From contig DOZA01000075.1 of assembly GCA_003518245.1 (NCBI GenBank), forward strand, positions 1-11,351: DNA of 11,351 bases, given 5' to 3'. Of the stretch, positions 5,361 to 11,351 are shown piece after piece. A program made the translations under genes and the position numbers. The notes under the pieces are model-generated. The model was not told the origin of the DNA. It was given only the letters and a program-made list of their open reading frames with translations, and did not search any database. Origin of the DNA: Bacteroidales bacterium (GTDB lineage: Bacteria > Bacteroidota > Bacteroidia > Bacteroidales > VadinHA17). How positions within the stretch are numbered: position 1 is the stretch's first letter; the number at the start of each line of letters is the position of its first letter.

Positions 5361-7844
5361 TTATTTCAATTCATCCTTAAGATACCTTCCGGTATAGCTT
5401 CCCCTATATTTTGCAAGTTCCTCAGGTGTTCCGTCAAAGACTATCTCTCCTCCATTATTGCCTCCTTCTTTTCCCATATCAATAATAAAATCGGCTGTTT
5501 TAATTACGTCCATATTATGTTCTATAACTATGACTGTATTACCCCTGTCGACCAGTCTGTTCAATACGCAGAGCAATACCCTCACATCTTCAAAGTGCAG
5601 GCCTGTAGTTGGTTCATCCAGTATATAAAGTGTACGTCCGGTATCTTTCCTTGCCAGTTCAGCTGCCAGTTTAACTCTTTGTGATTCTCCTCCTGAAAGT
5701 GTTGTGGATGGCTGTCCCAGTCGTATATAACCCAGCCCAACATCCTGTAAGGTCTTCAGTTTTTTGTAAATAGACGGTATATTCTCAAATAATTTAACTG
5801 AAGAGTTTATTGTCATGTCGAGAACATCACTTATTGACCGGCCTTTATATTTAACCTCCAGTGTTTCTTTGTTATACCTTTTCCCATTACATTCTGTACA
5901 TAGAACATGCACATCGGGCAGGAAGTTCATCTCAATAGTCTTAAGACCTGCTCCCTGGCATCCTTCACACCTTCCACCCTTAATGTTAAATGAGAACCTG
6001 CTGGCTTTAAATCCTCTTATTTTAGCTTCTGTTGTCTGTTCAAAAAGTTTTCGTATATCTGTAAATACTCCCGTATATGTTGCCGGGTTTGACCTTGGTG
6101 TTCTTCCTATTGAACTTTGATCAACCTCAATTACTTTATCAATATTTTCCATACCATCAATTCTATCATATGGTAATGATGGCTTAGCAGACCTGTGGAG
6201 CCTTGATGCCAGTGCGGGCTGTAATGTCTGGTTAATAAGCGATGACTTTCCACTTCCTGAAACACCTGTTACACAAATAAAAACACCAAGGGGAAATGAA
6301 AGATTTATATTTTTCAGGTTATGGCCCCTTGCACCAGATATACTGAGTAATTTGCCATTACCCTGTCTTCTTTTACCAGGCACCTCAATTTTTTTCTTTC
6401 CAGAGAGGTAGAGACCGGTAAGTGATTCTGTTTTACTAATCTGTTCCGGTGTTCCTTCTGCAACAAGTGCGCCTCCATTTTTTCCTGCCATAGGCCCCAT
6501 ATCAACAACATGATCGGCTGACAAGACCATTTCACGGTCATGCTCAACGACAATCACTGAGTTACCACTATCACGCAATTGTCTTAACGAGCCTATAAGC
6601 CTCCTGTTATCTCTCTGATGAAGACCTATACTGGGTTCATCGAGTATATAAAGAACATTAACAAGACGTGAACCAATTTGTGTTGCAAGTCTTATTCTCT
6701 GACTTTCTCCACCTGAAAGTGTTCTTGCTCCCCTGTTAAGTGAGAGATAGTCAAGGCCCACATCCAACAAGAAACCTATTCGTGAACGTATTTCTTTCAG
6801 AATTTCCGAGGCTATTTTTTTCTGCCTGTCACTAAGTTTTGACTCCAGTCCATCAATAAAAGATGCCAGCTCTTTTATATCCATAGAAGATAGTTCACCC
6901 AGGTTTTTACCTCCAATCCTGAAATATAGAGCTTCCTTTTTCAACCTGTTACCCTTACATTCAGGGCAGGTTTTATAATATATATAATTCTTCTTCGACC
7001 TGTTATTTTCCCTGTTACCATTTATTGCCTCCTGGTTCCCGATATAATTTATAACTCCCTCGAAAGTAAGGAAATAGTTTGAGGTAAGGCCAAGAGGTGT
7101 ATTCGATAGTTTCAGAACCTCATCCGAACCATAAAGAATGGTGTTTATTGCTTCATCAGGTATATTTTTTATTGCTGTATCAAGACTGAAACCATACTTA
7201 TCAGCAATTGCTTCCAGCTGCCAGAATATCCACGTATTACGGTATTTACCAATAGGTTCAAGTCCTCCATCCCTTATACTTACTCTATCATCAGGTATTA
7301 TCTTTTTTACATCCACCTCACTAACTACTCCCAGCCCGTTACAGCGTGGGCATGCACCCTGAGGTGAATTGAAGGAGAAAGTATGTGGTGCAGGTTCATT
7401 ATAGGAGATACCTGTCGATGGACACATTAAAAACCTGCTGAAATAATCAGGCTCATTTACTTCAGGATCCAGGATCATCATAACACCATCTCCCTGATCA
7501 AGGGCAAAAAGAACAGAATCACGTAATCGTTTCTCATTTACCTGTGAAGGAACAAATTTATCCACCACTATTTCTATATAATGAGTTTTATAACGATCCA
7601 GTTTCATCCCTGGGCTTATCTCCTGTATTAGTCCATTTATCCGTATATTCATGAATCCCTTCCGCCTGAGGTGTTCAAAAAGTTCTTTATAATGACCCTT
7701 TCTCCCTTTTACTACCGGGGCAAGAAAGTATAACCTCTTATCTTTATATTTCTCGCTTATTAATTCAATTATCTGTTCGTCTGTATACCTCACCATTTTT
7801 TCTCCGGTGGCATATGAATATGCTTCTGCAGCCCTTGCAAACAA
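5361..7844 (-). CDS. uvrA: UvrA, large C-terminal part downstream of an in-frame TGA
   Basis: UvrA is the damage-recognition ATPase of nucleotide excision repair and loads UvrB. This part is in frame with the N-terminal piece at 7848-8198; with one codon recovered the total is about 945 aa, full length. In its own numbering it shows a partial first zinc site (MCPSTG...ACPRCNG, ~140-170), CPECKGNR (293-300), ABC signature LSGGESQR (376-383), Walker B LYILDEPS (398-405), Walker A of the second ATPase GVSGSGKSS (527-535), a complete zinc module CEGC/CTEC (626-652), second signature LSGGESQR (716-723) and ILDEP (741-745). The Walker A of the first ATPase is in the other piece. Translation alone could restart at TTG 7844, giving a protein without that P-loop. 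Every motif is intact apart from the stop, so the break is recent, an error, or tolerated by readthrough. Confidence 0.92.
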   Translation of the reverse strand: MFARAAEAYSYATGEKMVRYTDEQIIELISEKYKDKRLYFLAPVVKGRKGHYKELFEHLRRKGFMNIRINGLIQEISPGMKLDRYKTHYIEIVVDKFVPSQVNEKRLRDSVLFALDQGDGVMMILDPEVNEPDYFSRFLMCPSTGISYNEPAPHTFSFNSPQGACPRCNGLGVVSEVDVKKIIPDDRVSIRDGGLEPIGKYRNTWIFWQLEAIADKYGFSLDTAIKNIPDEAINTILYGSDEVLKLSNTPLGLTSNYFLTFEGVINYIGNQEAINGNRENNRSKKNYIYYKTCPECKGNRLKKEALYFRIGGKNLGELSSMDIKELASFIDGLESKLSDRQKKIASEILKEIRSRIGFLLDVGLDYLSLNRGARTLSGGESQRIRLATQIGSRLVNVLYILDEPSIGLHQRDNRRLIGSLRQLRDSGNSVIVVEHDREMVLSADHVVDMGPMAGKNGGALVAEGTPEQISKTESLTGLYLSGKKKIEVPGKRRQGNGKLLSISGARGHNLKNINLSFPLGVFICVTGVSGSGKSSLINQTLQPALASRLHRSAKPSLPYDRIDGMENIDKVIEVDQSSIGRTPRSNPATYTGVFTDIRKLFEQTTEAKIRGFKASRFSFNIKGGRCEGCQGAGLKTIEMNFLPDVHVLCTECNGKRYNKETLEVKYKGRSISDVLDMTINSSVKLFENIPSIYKKLKTLQDVGLGYIRLGQPSTTLSGGESQRVKLAAELARKDTGRTLYILDEPTTGLHFEDVRVLLCVLNRLVDRGNTVIVIEHNMDVIKTADFIIDMGKEGGNNGGEIVFDGTPEELAKYRGSYTGRYLKDELK

Positions 7845-7847
7845 AAG

Positions 7848-7850
7848 TCA
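7848..7850 (-). other. uvrA: In-frame TGA interrupting uvrA
   Basis: The minus-strand codons read TAC CTC TGA CTT TTG TTT GCA AGG, that is YL-stop-LLFAR. UvrA proteins have Arg here (EIYDYLRLLFAR), so one change from CGA (C to T) or AGA (A to T) explains the stop. The reading frame is unchanged on both sides. TGA followed by C is a weak termination context, so some readthrough is possible. TGA ends other genes in this window, so general reassignment is unlikely. Confidence 0.85.
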
Positions 7851-8198
7851 GAGGTAATCATAAATTTCAGTTATAGTACCTACCGTTGAACGGGGGTTTT
7901 TATTGGTTGATTTCTGTTCAATGGAAATAACAGGGCTCAGTCCTGTGATTTTATCCACATCAGGTCTTTCCATCCCTCCAAGAAACTGCCTGGCATAAGC
8001 AGAGAATGTTTCAAGGTATCTTCTCTGTCCTTCGGCATAAATAGTATCAAAAGCCAGGGATGACTTTCCGCTCCCGCTTAAACCTGTAATTACAACAAGG
8101 CTATCCCTGGGTATTTCAACATCAATATTTTTAAGATTATGTACCCTTGCCCCACTTACATGTACTCTTTCCTCGTATATATTATTTAATTCCTTCAC
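7848..8198 (-). CDS. uvrA: UvrA, N-terminal part ending at the in-frame TGA
   Basis: This 116-aa piece is the start of Uvr[17 protein letters not shown] (16-31), the first Walker [10 protein letters not shown] (39-47), then [20 protein letters not shown] (50-69), [20 protein letters not shown] (70-89) and [13 protein letters not shown] (104-116). It ends in the middle of the first ATPase domain and cannot form a working site by itself. The start is GTG at 8198, 2 bp after the stop of the upstream lytic transglycosylase gene, so the two are likely one transcript. No ATG lies near the expected start. The identification is certain; whether a full protein is made is open. Confidence 0.92.
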   Translation of the reverse strand: MKELNNIYEERVHVSGARVHNLKNIDVEIPRDSLVVITGLSGSGKSSLAFDTIYAEGQRRYLETFSAYARQFLGGMERPDVDKITGLSPVISIEQKSTNKNPRSTVGTITEIYDYL

Positions 8199-8200
8199 AA

Positions 8201-9148
8201 TTATTTATATGCCTTTGTCCTGGTTCCTTTCACCGGGATCTTTATTTCGTAAGACTTTCCCGGGCTGATATTAAGGTATGGTTGTCTGAGCCAGGGATTG
8301 AATGCTTTAAATATTTTATAATTTGTTCCATGAGATAATGCGAACTCAGCGAAACTATTTACGGTGCTATCGATTATCACAGTTGTATATTCAAGTGGTG
8401 GATAGAGATGTTTTTCAGGTATTTCAAAGCCATATTTCTCAGGGTTATTGAAGATAGTCTTGAAGGCCAGTATCCTGAAAAGATACCTGGATGTTTCATC
8501 GGGCAGGAGAAGGTTATAGTAATTATCCTCTTCCTGAATATTTATCAATTTATCCACTCCATTCGATCCCCTGTTGTATGATGCGGCAACCATAGTCCAG
8601 TTTCCATATTTCTCATATGATTTCATGAAAAACCTGCATGCTGCCCCGGTTGATTTCTCAAGATGGTAACGCTCGTCTACCTGGTCGTTGAGTTCAAGGC
8701 CAAATTCTTTTGCAGTAGAATTCATGAACTGCCAGAATCCTGTAGCTCCGGCCGGCGATATAACATTTGACAGGTTACTTTCAGCCACTGCCAGGTACTT
8801 AAAATCATCAGGAATTCCATTTTCTTCCAATATAGGTTCAATAACCGGGAAATAACGATGTGATCTTTTAATCAAAAGAAGGGTTGAGGAATGAAAATAG
8901 GCATTTGAATTTAGTTCACGATCAAGGCTTTCACGTGTATCAAAATTCTCCAATGGAACCCTTTCACCTGCAAAATAGAGTGAATCTGGTAGTTCAAATG
9001 ATTTAACACGTTGTATATCCTGTTCAGTAACTGTATTGTCTTTTGTTTCAAACAAAGAAGCATTGTCCTGTATCAGACCGATTATAACAAATACTATTGC
9101 TGCCAGTCCAAATCCAGACAAGACTCTTATTATTCTTTTATTGCCCAT
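8201..9148 (-). CDS. Membrane-anchored lytic transglycosylase (MltD-like SLT domain)
   Basis: The 315-aa protein has an N-terminal hydrophobic segment (~9-26), a signal anchor or uncleaved signal that places the enzyme in the periplasm. Residues ~95-235 form an SLT-type domain: the catalytic Glu123 lies in YLAVAESNL (118-126), followed by [12 protein letters not shown] (131-142) and [12 protein letters not shown] (186-197). Such enzymes cut peptidoglycan between MurNAc and GlcNAc, leaving 1,6-anhydroMurNAc. Residues ~264-306 ([20 protein letters not shown]...[11 protein letters not shown]) resemble a divergent LysM module for glycan binding. uvrA follows after 2 bp. A -7-like TAACTTTG on the minus strand (9234-9241) lies about 85 bp upstream inside a perfect inverted repeat, a candidate control region. 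The enzyme class is secure; the exact family name is less so. Confidence 0.9.
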   Translation of the reverse strand: MGNKRIIRVLSGFGLAAIVFVIIGLIQDNASLFETKDNTVTEQDIQRVKSFELPDSLYFAGERVPLENFDTRESLDRELNSNAYFHSSTLLLIKRSHRYFPVIEPILEENGIPDDFKYLAVAESNLSNVISPAGATGFWQFMNSTAKEFGLELNDQVDERYHLEKSTGAACRFFMKSYEKYGNWTMVAASYNRGSNGVDKLINIQEEDNYYNLLLPDETSRYLFRILAFKTIFNNPEKYGFEIPEKHLYPPLEYTTVIIDSTVNSFAEFALSHGTNYKIFKAFNPWLRQPYLNISPGKSYEIKIPVKGTRTKAYK

Positions 9149-9228
9149 ACCATTTATATTTTACAAATTATTAAATGCCACCCAATATAATTAAACCTAC
9201 TCATTAATAGCGGCCATTATATTAACAG

Positions 9229-9255
9229 ATATGCAAAGTTAATGTTTTTGCATAT
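9229..9255. promoter_or_regulatory. Inverted repeat overlapping a possible promoter
   Basis: ATATGCAAA (9229-9237) and TTTGCATAT (9247-9255) form a perfect 9-bp inverted repeat with a 9-nt spacer. On the minus strand the arm overlaps TAACTTTG (9241-9234), a match to the TAnnTTTG -7 consensus for the lytic transglycosylase gene. The nearest TTTG upstream is 25 bp away, longer than the usual spacing. It could be an operator, or the 3' hairpin of the sigma/beta-barrel transcript that ends at 9291. The repeat is certain; its role is inferred. Confidence 0.4.
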
Positions 9256-9290
9256 ACATGGTAATTCAAATATGATTCAGGATATGTTTT

Positions 9291-10604
9291 TCAGAATTTG
9301 AAATGCATACCGGAAAAAATTCCGAAGGTATAAGGATTACCTGAGCCAAGGTCACCTCCCGTATTAAGGAAATACCTTACATGAGGTTCAAAATTAAGTG
9401 AAAAGTTTTCGGAAATTTCATATTCCATACTCATACCCAGTGAGCTTGATAACAGCAGATGGTCAACTCCTTCTGTTGATCCTATAAGGACCTTTGATCC
9501 CTTATTATTCATAGCCCAGGTCTGGTTTCCTATCAGGAAGTTATAGGACATGCCACCGAGTATATTAAAATCCAGTTTACTGTCAATAAATTTATACCTC
9601 ACCATCAGGGGTATTTCCAGATATTCAAAACTTTGTCTCAACTGATCACCGTATGGGGTAAGGTTAAATTTCACCGGATCGAAATTATCAACCGAGTAAT
9701 ATCCATCTATTCTGTTAGCTGAGACATCGGAAAGAAAGATATCGTTATTAGTTGAATTAACGGTACCAGAACTTGTTTCCACACCGAAAATTACACCACC
9801 TTTTGAACTGGCATATGGGCTGAAACCTGAATATGATGTCACTCCCTTTATTTCACGTCCCAGGGATGAATAATACAGGCCTGTCTGTATGCTCAACCTG
9901 TTGCTCATCTTGTAGCTTACACTTATACCACCTGTGTATGATAATACTCCTCCTTCATTATCATTGATCTGGCTAAGTACCTCATTCGCTGTTTTAAGGT
10001 TTGACGAGAGATAAGTTGGTGAAACTATGGCTCCCAGTTGCCATTTTTTATCTTTTTTTGTTTCGTTGATCGGTTCTACGGGCAGAATTTCAGAAATAAG
10101 TATCACTGAAGGGTTTCCTCGTCCTGAAACCTCATCAGGTGTATTATTATCCCTTAAGATACTATTCTCAGGTTCTTCAAATACCAGGTTAACATCATTA
10201 TGGTTTATTATCTGGTCCGGCATTATATTACTCACATTATCCGGTTCAGTCCTGCTGTCAGTTGCCATTGTATTAGGCAGTGGTCCATTCAGCTGGATAT
10301 CTTTTTCTGAAACAACATTAATATTTATATATGATGCATCAAAAAGTGCTGTCAGGCTATTCCCTGTGGCGGACAATGGCTGATTGCCGGTTTTATCAAA
10401 TACCATACCTGAATAAAAGTAGGCCATTAGACCCAGAGAAGTAAGTACAGCTATACCTGCAGCTATTTTGAAGAACAGGCCCTTATTTCTCCTGTTGTTT
10501 AGTACAGGTTTAATATTTTCCCACACTGATTCAGGGGGAAGGACTTCCATATCACAGAGTCTATCCCTGAATAATACATCAATATGTGAATCATATTTAA
10601 CCAT
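9291..10604 (-). CDS. Anti-sigma-like anchored protein with C-terminal beta-barrel
   Basis: The 437-aa product has three parts. Residues 1-43 are cytoplasmic in style (FRDRLCDMEVLPPESVWENIKP), resembling the short N-terminus of Bacteroidota proteins encoded after ECF sigma genes. Residues ~44-65 form one transmembrane helix (FFKIAAGIAVLTSLGLMAYF). A long low-complexity Asn/Asp/Ser-rich stretch leads to ~186-437, a beta-barrel of the PorT/OMP_b-brl type with alternating strands (WQLGAIVSPTYL, GISVSYKMSNRLSIQTGLYY, FEYLEIPLMVRYKF, FSLNFEPHVRYFL) and a terminal Phe. The ATG overlaps the sigma stop by 8 bp, so translation is probably coupled. I infer that the N-terminus may hold the sigma factor while the C-terminus senses or sits in the envelope. 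The topology is odd: an inner-membrane helix joined to an outer-membrane fold. No cleavable signal peptide is seen. Confidence 0.7.
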   Translation of the reverse strand: MVKYDSHIDVLFRDRLCDMEVLPPESVWENIKPVLNNRRNKGLFFKIAAGIAVLTSLGLMAYFYSGMVFDKTGNQPLSATGNSLTALFDASYININVVSEKDIQLNGPLPNTMATDSRTEPDNVSNIMPDQIINHNDVNLVFEEPENSILRDNNTPDEVSGRGNPSVILISEILPVEPINETKKDKKWQLGAIVSPTYLSSNLKTANEVLSQINDNEGGVLSYTGGISVSYKMSNRLSIQTGLYYSSLGREIKGVTSYSGFSPYASSKGGVIFGVETSSGTVNSTNNDIFLSDVSANRIDGYYSVDNFDPVKFNLTPYGDQLRQSFEYLEIPLMVRYKFIDSKLDFNILGGMSYNFLIGNQTWAMNNKGSKVLIGSTEGVDHLLLSSSLGMSMEYEISENFSLNFEPHVRYFLNTGGDLGSGNPYTFGIFSGMHFKF

Positions 10605-11154
10605 TCATCCTTTTCTTTATCCCCATGTGTATTTCAACTTTCTTCTGAAGTATTCTCCTTGCTCGTGACAGGTTTGACTTTGATGTGCCCTCTGATATAT
10701 TAAGCATTTCTCCAATTTCCTTATGTGAATATCCTTCCAGTGCATACAGGTTAAACACCATTCTGTATTTAGGAGATAATTCCATAATAAAGTTGAGCAG
10801 GTCTTCAGTTTCCATTCCTGAAATATCACCTGAATCCAGTTCAGGCAATGAATCGTTTTCAAAACCCATCTCATCCACCTTGTTAAGGTAATACCTGTTT
10901 CGGTGTCTTTCCAATGCTGTATTCACAACAATTCGTCTCATCCATCCTTCAAAAGAACCATCTCCATGAAAAGTATGCAGGCCTGTCAAGATTTTTATGA
11001 AACTCTCCTGAAGCACATCTCTGGCTTCATCCTGTGAGCCGGAATACTGAAGGCTTACTCCGTAAAGTTTGGCGGAATATCTTCTATAAAGCAATTCCTG
11101 GTCACGTTTATTCCCTGCCAGGCAGCCTCTCAGTATTTTCCGTAAATCCGGCAA
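10597..11154 (-). CDS. ECF-type RNA polymerase sigma factor
   Basis: The 185-aa protein has the two-domain layout of extracytoplasmic-function sigma factors. Region 2 (~20-90) contains DEARDVLQESFIKIL (42-56) and GSFEGWMRRIVVNTAL (66-81), which bind core polymerase and the -10 element. Region 4 (~116-172) has LSPKYRMVFNLYALEGYSHK and the helix-turn-helix IGEMLNISEGTSKSNLSRAR for the -35 element. The start is TTG at 11154: no ATG or GTG exists in frame back to the stop at 11215-11217, the N-terminus then has the expected family length, and AAAGGA lies about 6 nt upstream. The membrane-anchored beta-barrel gene overlaps its end, a pairing common in Bacteroidota that suggests cognate regulation. 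A 24-codon ORF ends 1 nt before this start. No convincing promoter was found upstream. Confidence 0.93.
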   Translation of the reverse strand: MPDLRKILRGCLAGNKRDQELLYRRYSAKLYGVSLQYSGSQDEARDVLQESFIKILTGLHTFHGDGSFEGWMRRIVVNTALERHRNRYYLNKVDEMGFENDSLPELDSGDISGMETEDLLNFIMELSPKYRMVFNLYALEGYSHKEIGEMLNISEGTSKSNLSRARRILQKKVEIHMGIKKRMNG

Positions 11155-11155
11155 T

Positions 11156-11230
11156 TTATTCCTTTTTAGAATATAAATATAGAAATAAAATACCAGACCA
11201 GAAAAATCTACCTGCTACACTTCCACGCAT
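11156..11230 (-). CDS. Possible leader peptide ahead of the sigma gene
   Basis: An ATG at 11230 opens 24 codons starting MRGSVAGRFFW and continuing with the hydrophobic run SGILFLYLY before a basic SKKE end. Its TAA stop (11156-11158) is followed by one base and then the TTG of the sigma gene, so terminating ribosomes could restart there. The likely ribosome-binding site of the sigma gene (AAAGGA) lies inside the last codons. This fits a coupled leader peptide or a tiny membrane peptide. It is short, has no clear start signal of its own, and may be chance. Confidence 0.3.
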   Translation of the reverse strand: MRGSVAGRFFWSGILFLYLYSKKE

Positions 11231-11276
11231 TAGATAGATGAATAATTGACTGTATTGGTTGCGTTAGCTTAGAATG

Positions 11277-11322
11277 GTTTGATCAGTTTGACTGGTTTGA
11301 ACAGTTTGAGTTAGTTTTAAAG
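11277..11322. repeat. 9-bp tandem repeat, GTTTGA-NNN
   Basis: Units begin at 11277, 11286, 11295 and 11304: GTTTGATCA, GTTTGACTG, GTTTGAACA and GTTTGAGTT(A). A degenerate GTTTTAAAG starts at 11314. Six bases are fixed and three vary. The array lies upstream of the sigma gene, about 120-170 bp before its start. No function is known. Confidence 0.7.
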
Positions 11323-11333
11323 TAAACCTTTCG

Positions 11334-11351
11334 TCTTTTGTCTTTTGTCTT
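11334..11351. repeat. 7-bp tandem repeat, TCTTTTG
   Basis: TCTTTTG occurs at 11334-11340 and 11341-11347 and continues with TCTT to the window edge, so the array probably extends beyond it. This is a simple-sequence repeat in intergenic DNA. The cut edge prevents counting the units. Confidence 0.6.

Noticed and set aside
5815..6120. Plus-strand open frame inside uvrA
   Set aside because: It is antisense to the strongly conserved second ATPase half of UvrA and has low-complexity composition. Other long frames opposite uvrA, the LOG gene, miaA, the barrel gene and the sigma gene are rejected for the same reason.
7848..7850. TGA reassigned to an amino acid, or selenocysteine, in uvrA
   Set aside because: Several other genes in the window end in TGA at the expected family length, and the UvrA position is normally Arg, not Cys, Trp or Gly. 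No selenocysteine insertion hairpin is apparent after it.
11155..11276. Promoter of the sigma operon
   Set aside because: No TAnnTTTG box was found on the minus strand in this stretch; it may be recognised by another sigma factor or lie beyond the window.

Overview
The window looks like a chromosomal segment of a Bacteroidota bacterium, probably close to Bacteroidales. The evidence is a type IX secretion (T9SS) C-terminal sorting domain, an ECF sigma factor overlapping a membrane-anchored beta-barrel gene, several TAnnTTTG-type promoter -7 boxes, mostly absent Shine-Dalgarno sequences, A+T-rich DNA, and a MiaA of the second type found in Bacteroides. TGA is an ordinary stop here: smpB, the YIP1 gene, the sorting-domain gene and the beta-barrel gene all end with it. 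No tRNA, rRNA, CRISPR array or transposase was seen.

Left part (1-2690): miaA lies on the minus strand and is followed by an inverted array of 8-bp repeats. Upstream of it is about 1.45 kb of unusual DNA. It holds a possible promoter with a hairpin, a coding-like scrap on the minus strand, and a 5'-truncated T9SS cargo gene. This segment is bounded on the right (about 2482-2690) by a second, diverged and frameshifted copy of the miaA 5' end and its upstream region. The cargo fragment therefore sits between two direct repeats of the miaA start, which points to a duplication, insertion or gene-replacement event.

Middle (2691-5255): a YIP1-family membrane protein gene and smpB overlap by 4 bp on the plus strand. 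SmpB takes part in tmRNA ribosome rescue. They meet tail to tail, with no spacer, a minus-strand pair: a LOG-family nucleotide phosphoribohydrolase and, 10 bp downstream, a secreted protein with a SPOR-like C-terminus.

Right-middle (5361-9148): a lytic transglycosylase gene is followed after 2 bp by uvrA. UvrA is complete in all its motifs but is cut after codon 116 by one in-frame TGA, where the family has Arg in YDYLRLLFAR. Right end (9291-11351): an ECF sigma factor gene with a TTG start overlaps by 8 bp a gene for a protein with a cytoplasmic N-terminus, one transmembrane helix and a C-terminal outer-membrane-type beta-barrel. A 24-codon hydrophobic ORF ends 1 nt before the sigma start. 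Tandem repeats of 9 and 7 bp close the window.

Most of the content is housekeeping. I do not see a clear new defence or mobile system. The points most worth attention are the miaA duplication with its trapped T9SS fragment, the interrupted uvrA, and the sigma/barrel module with its possible leader peptide.
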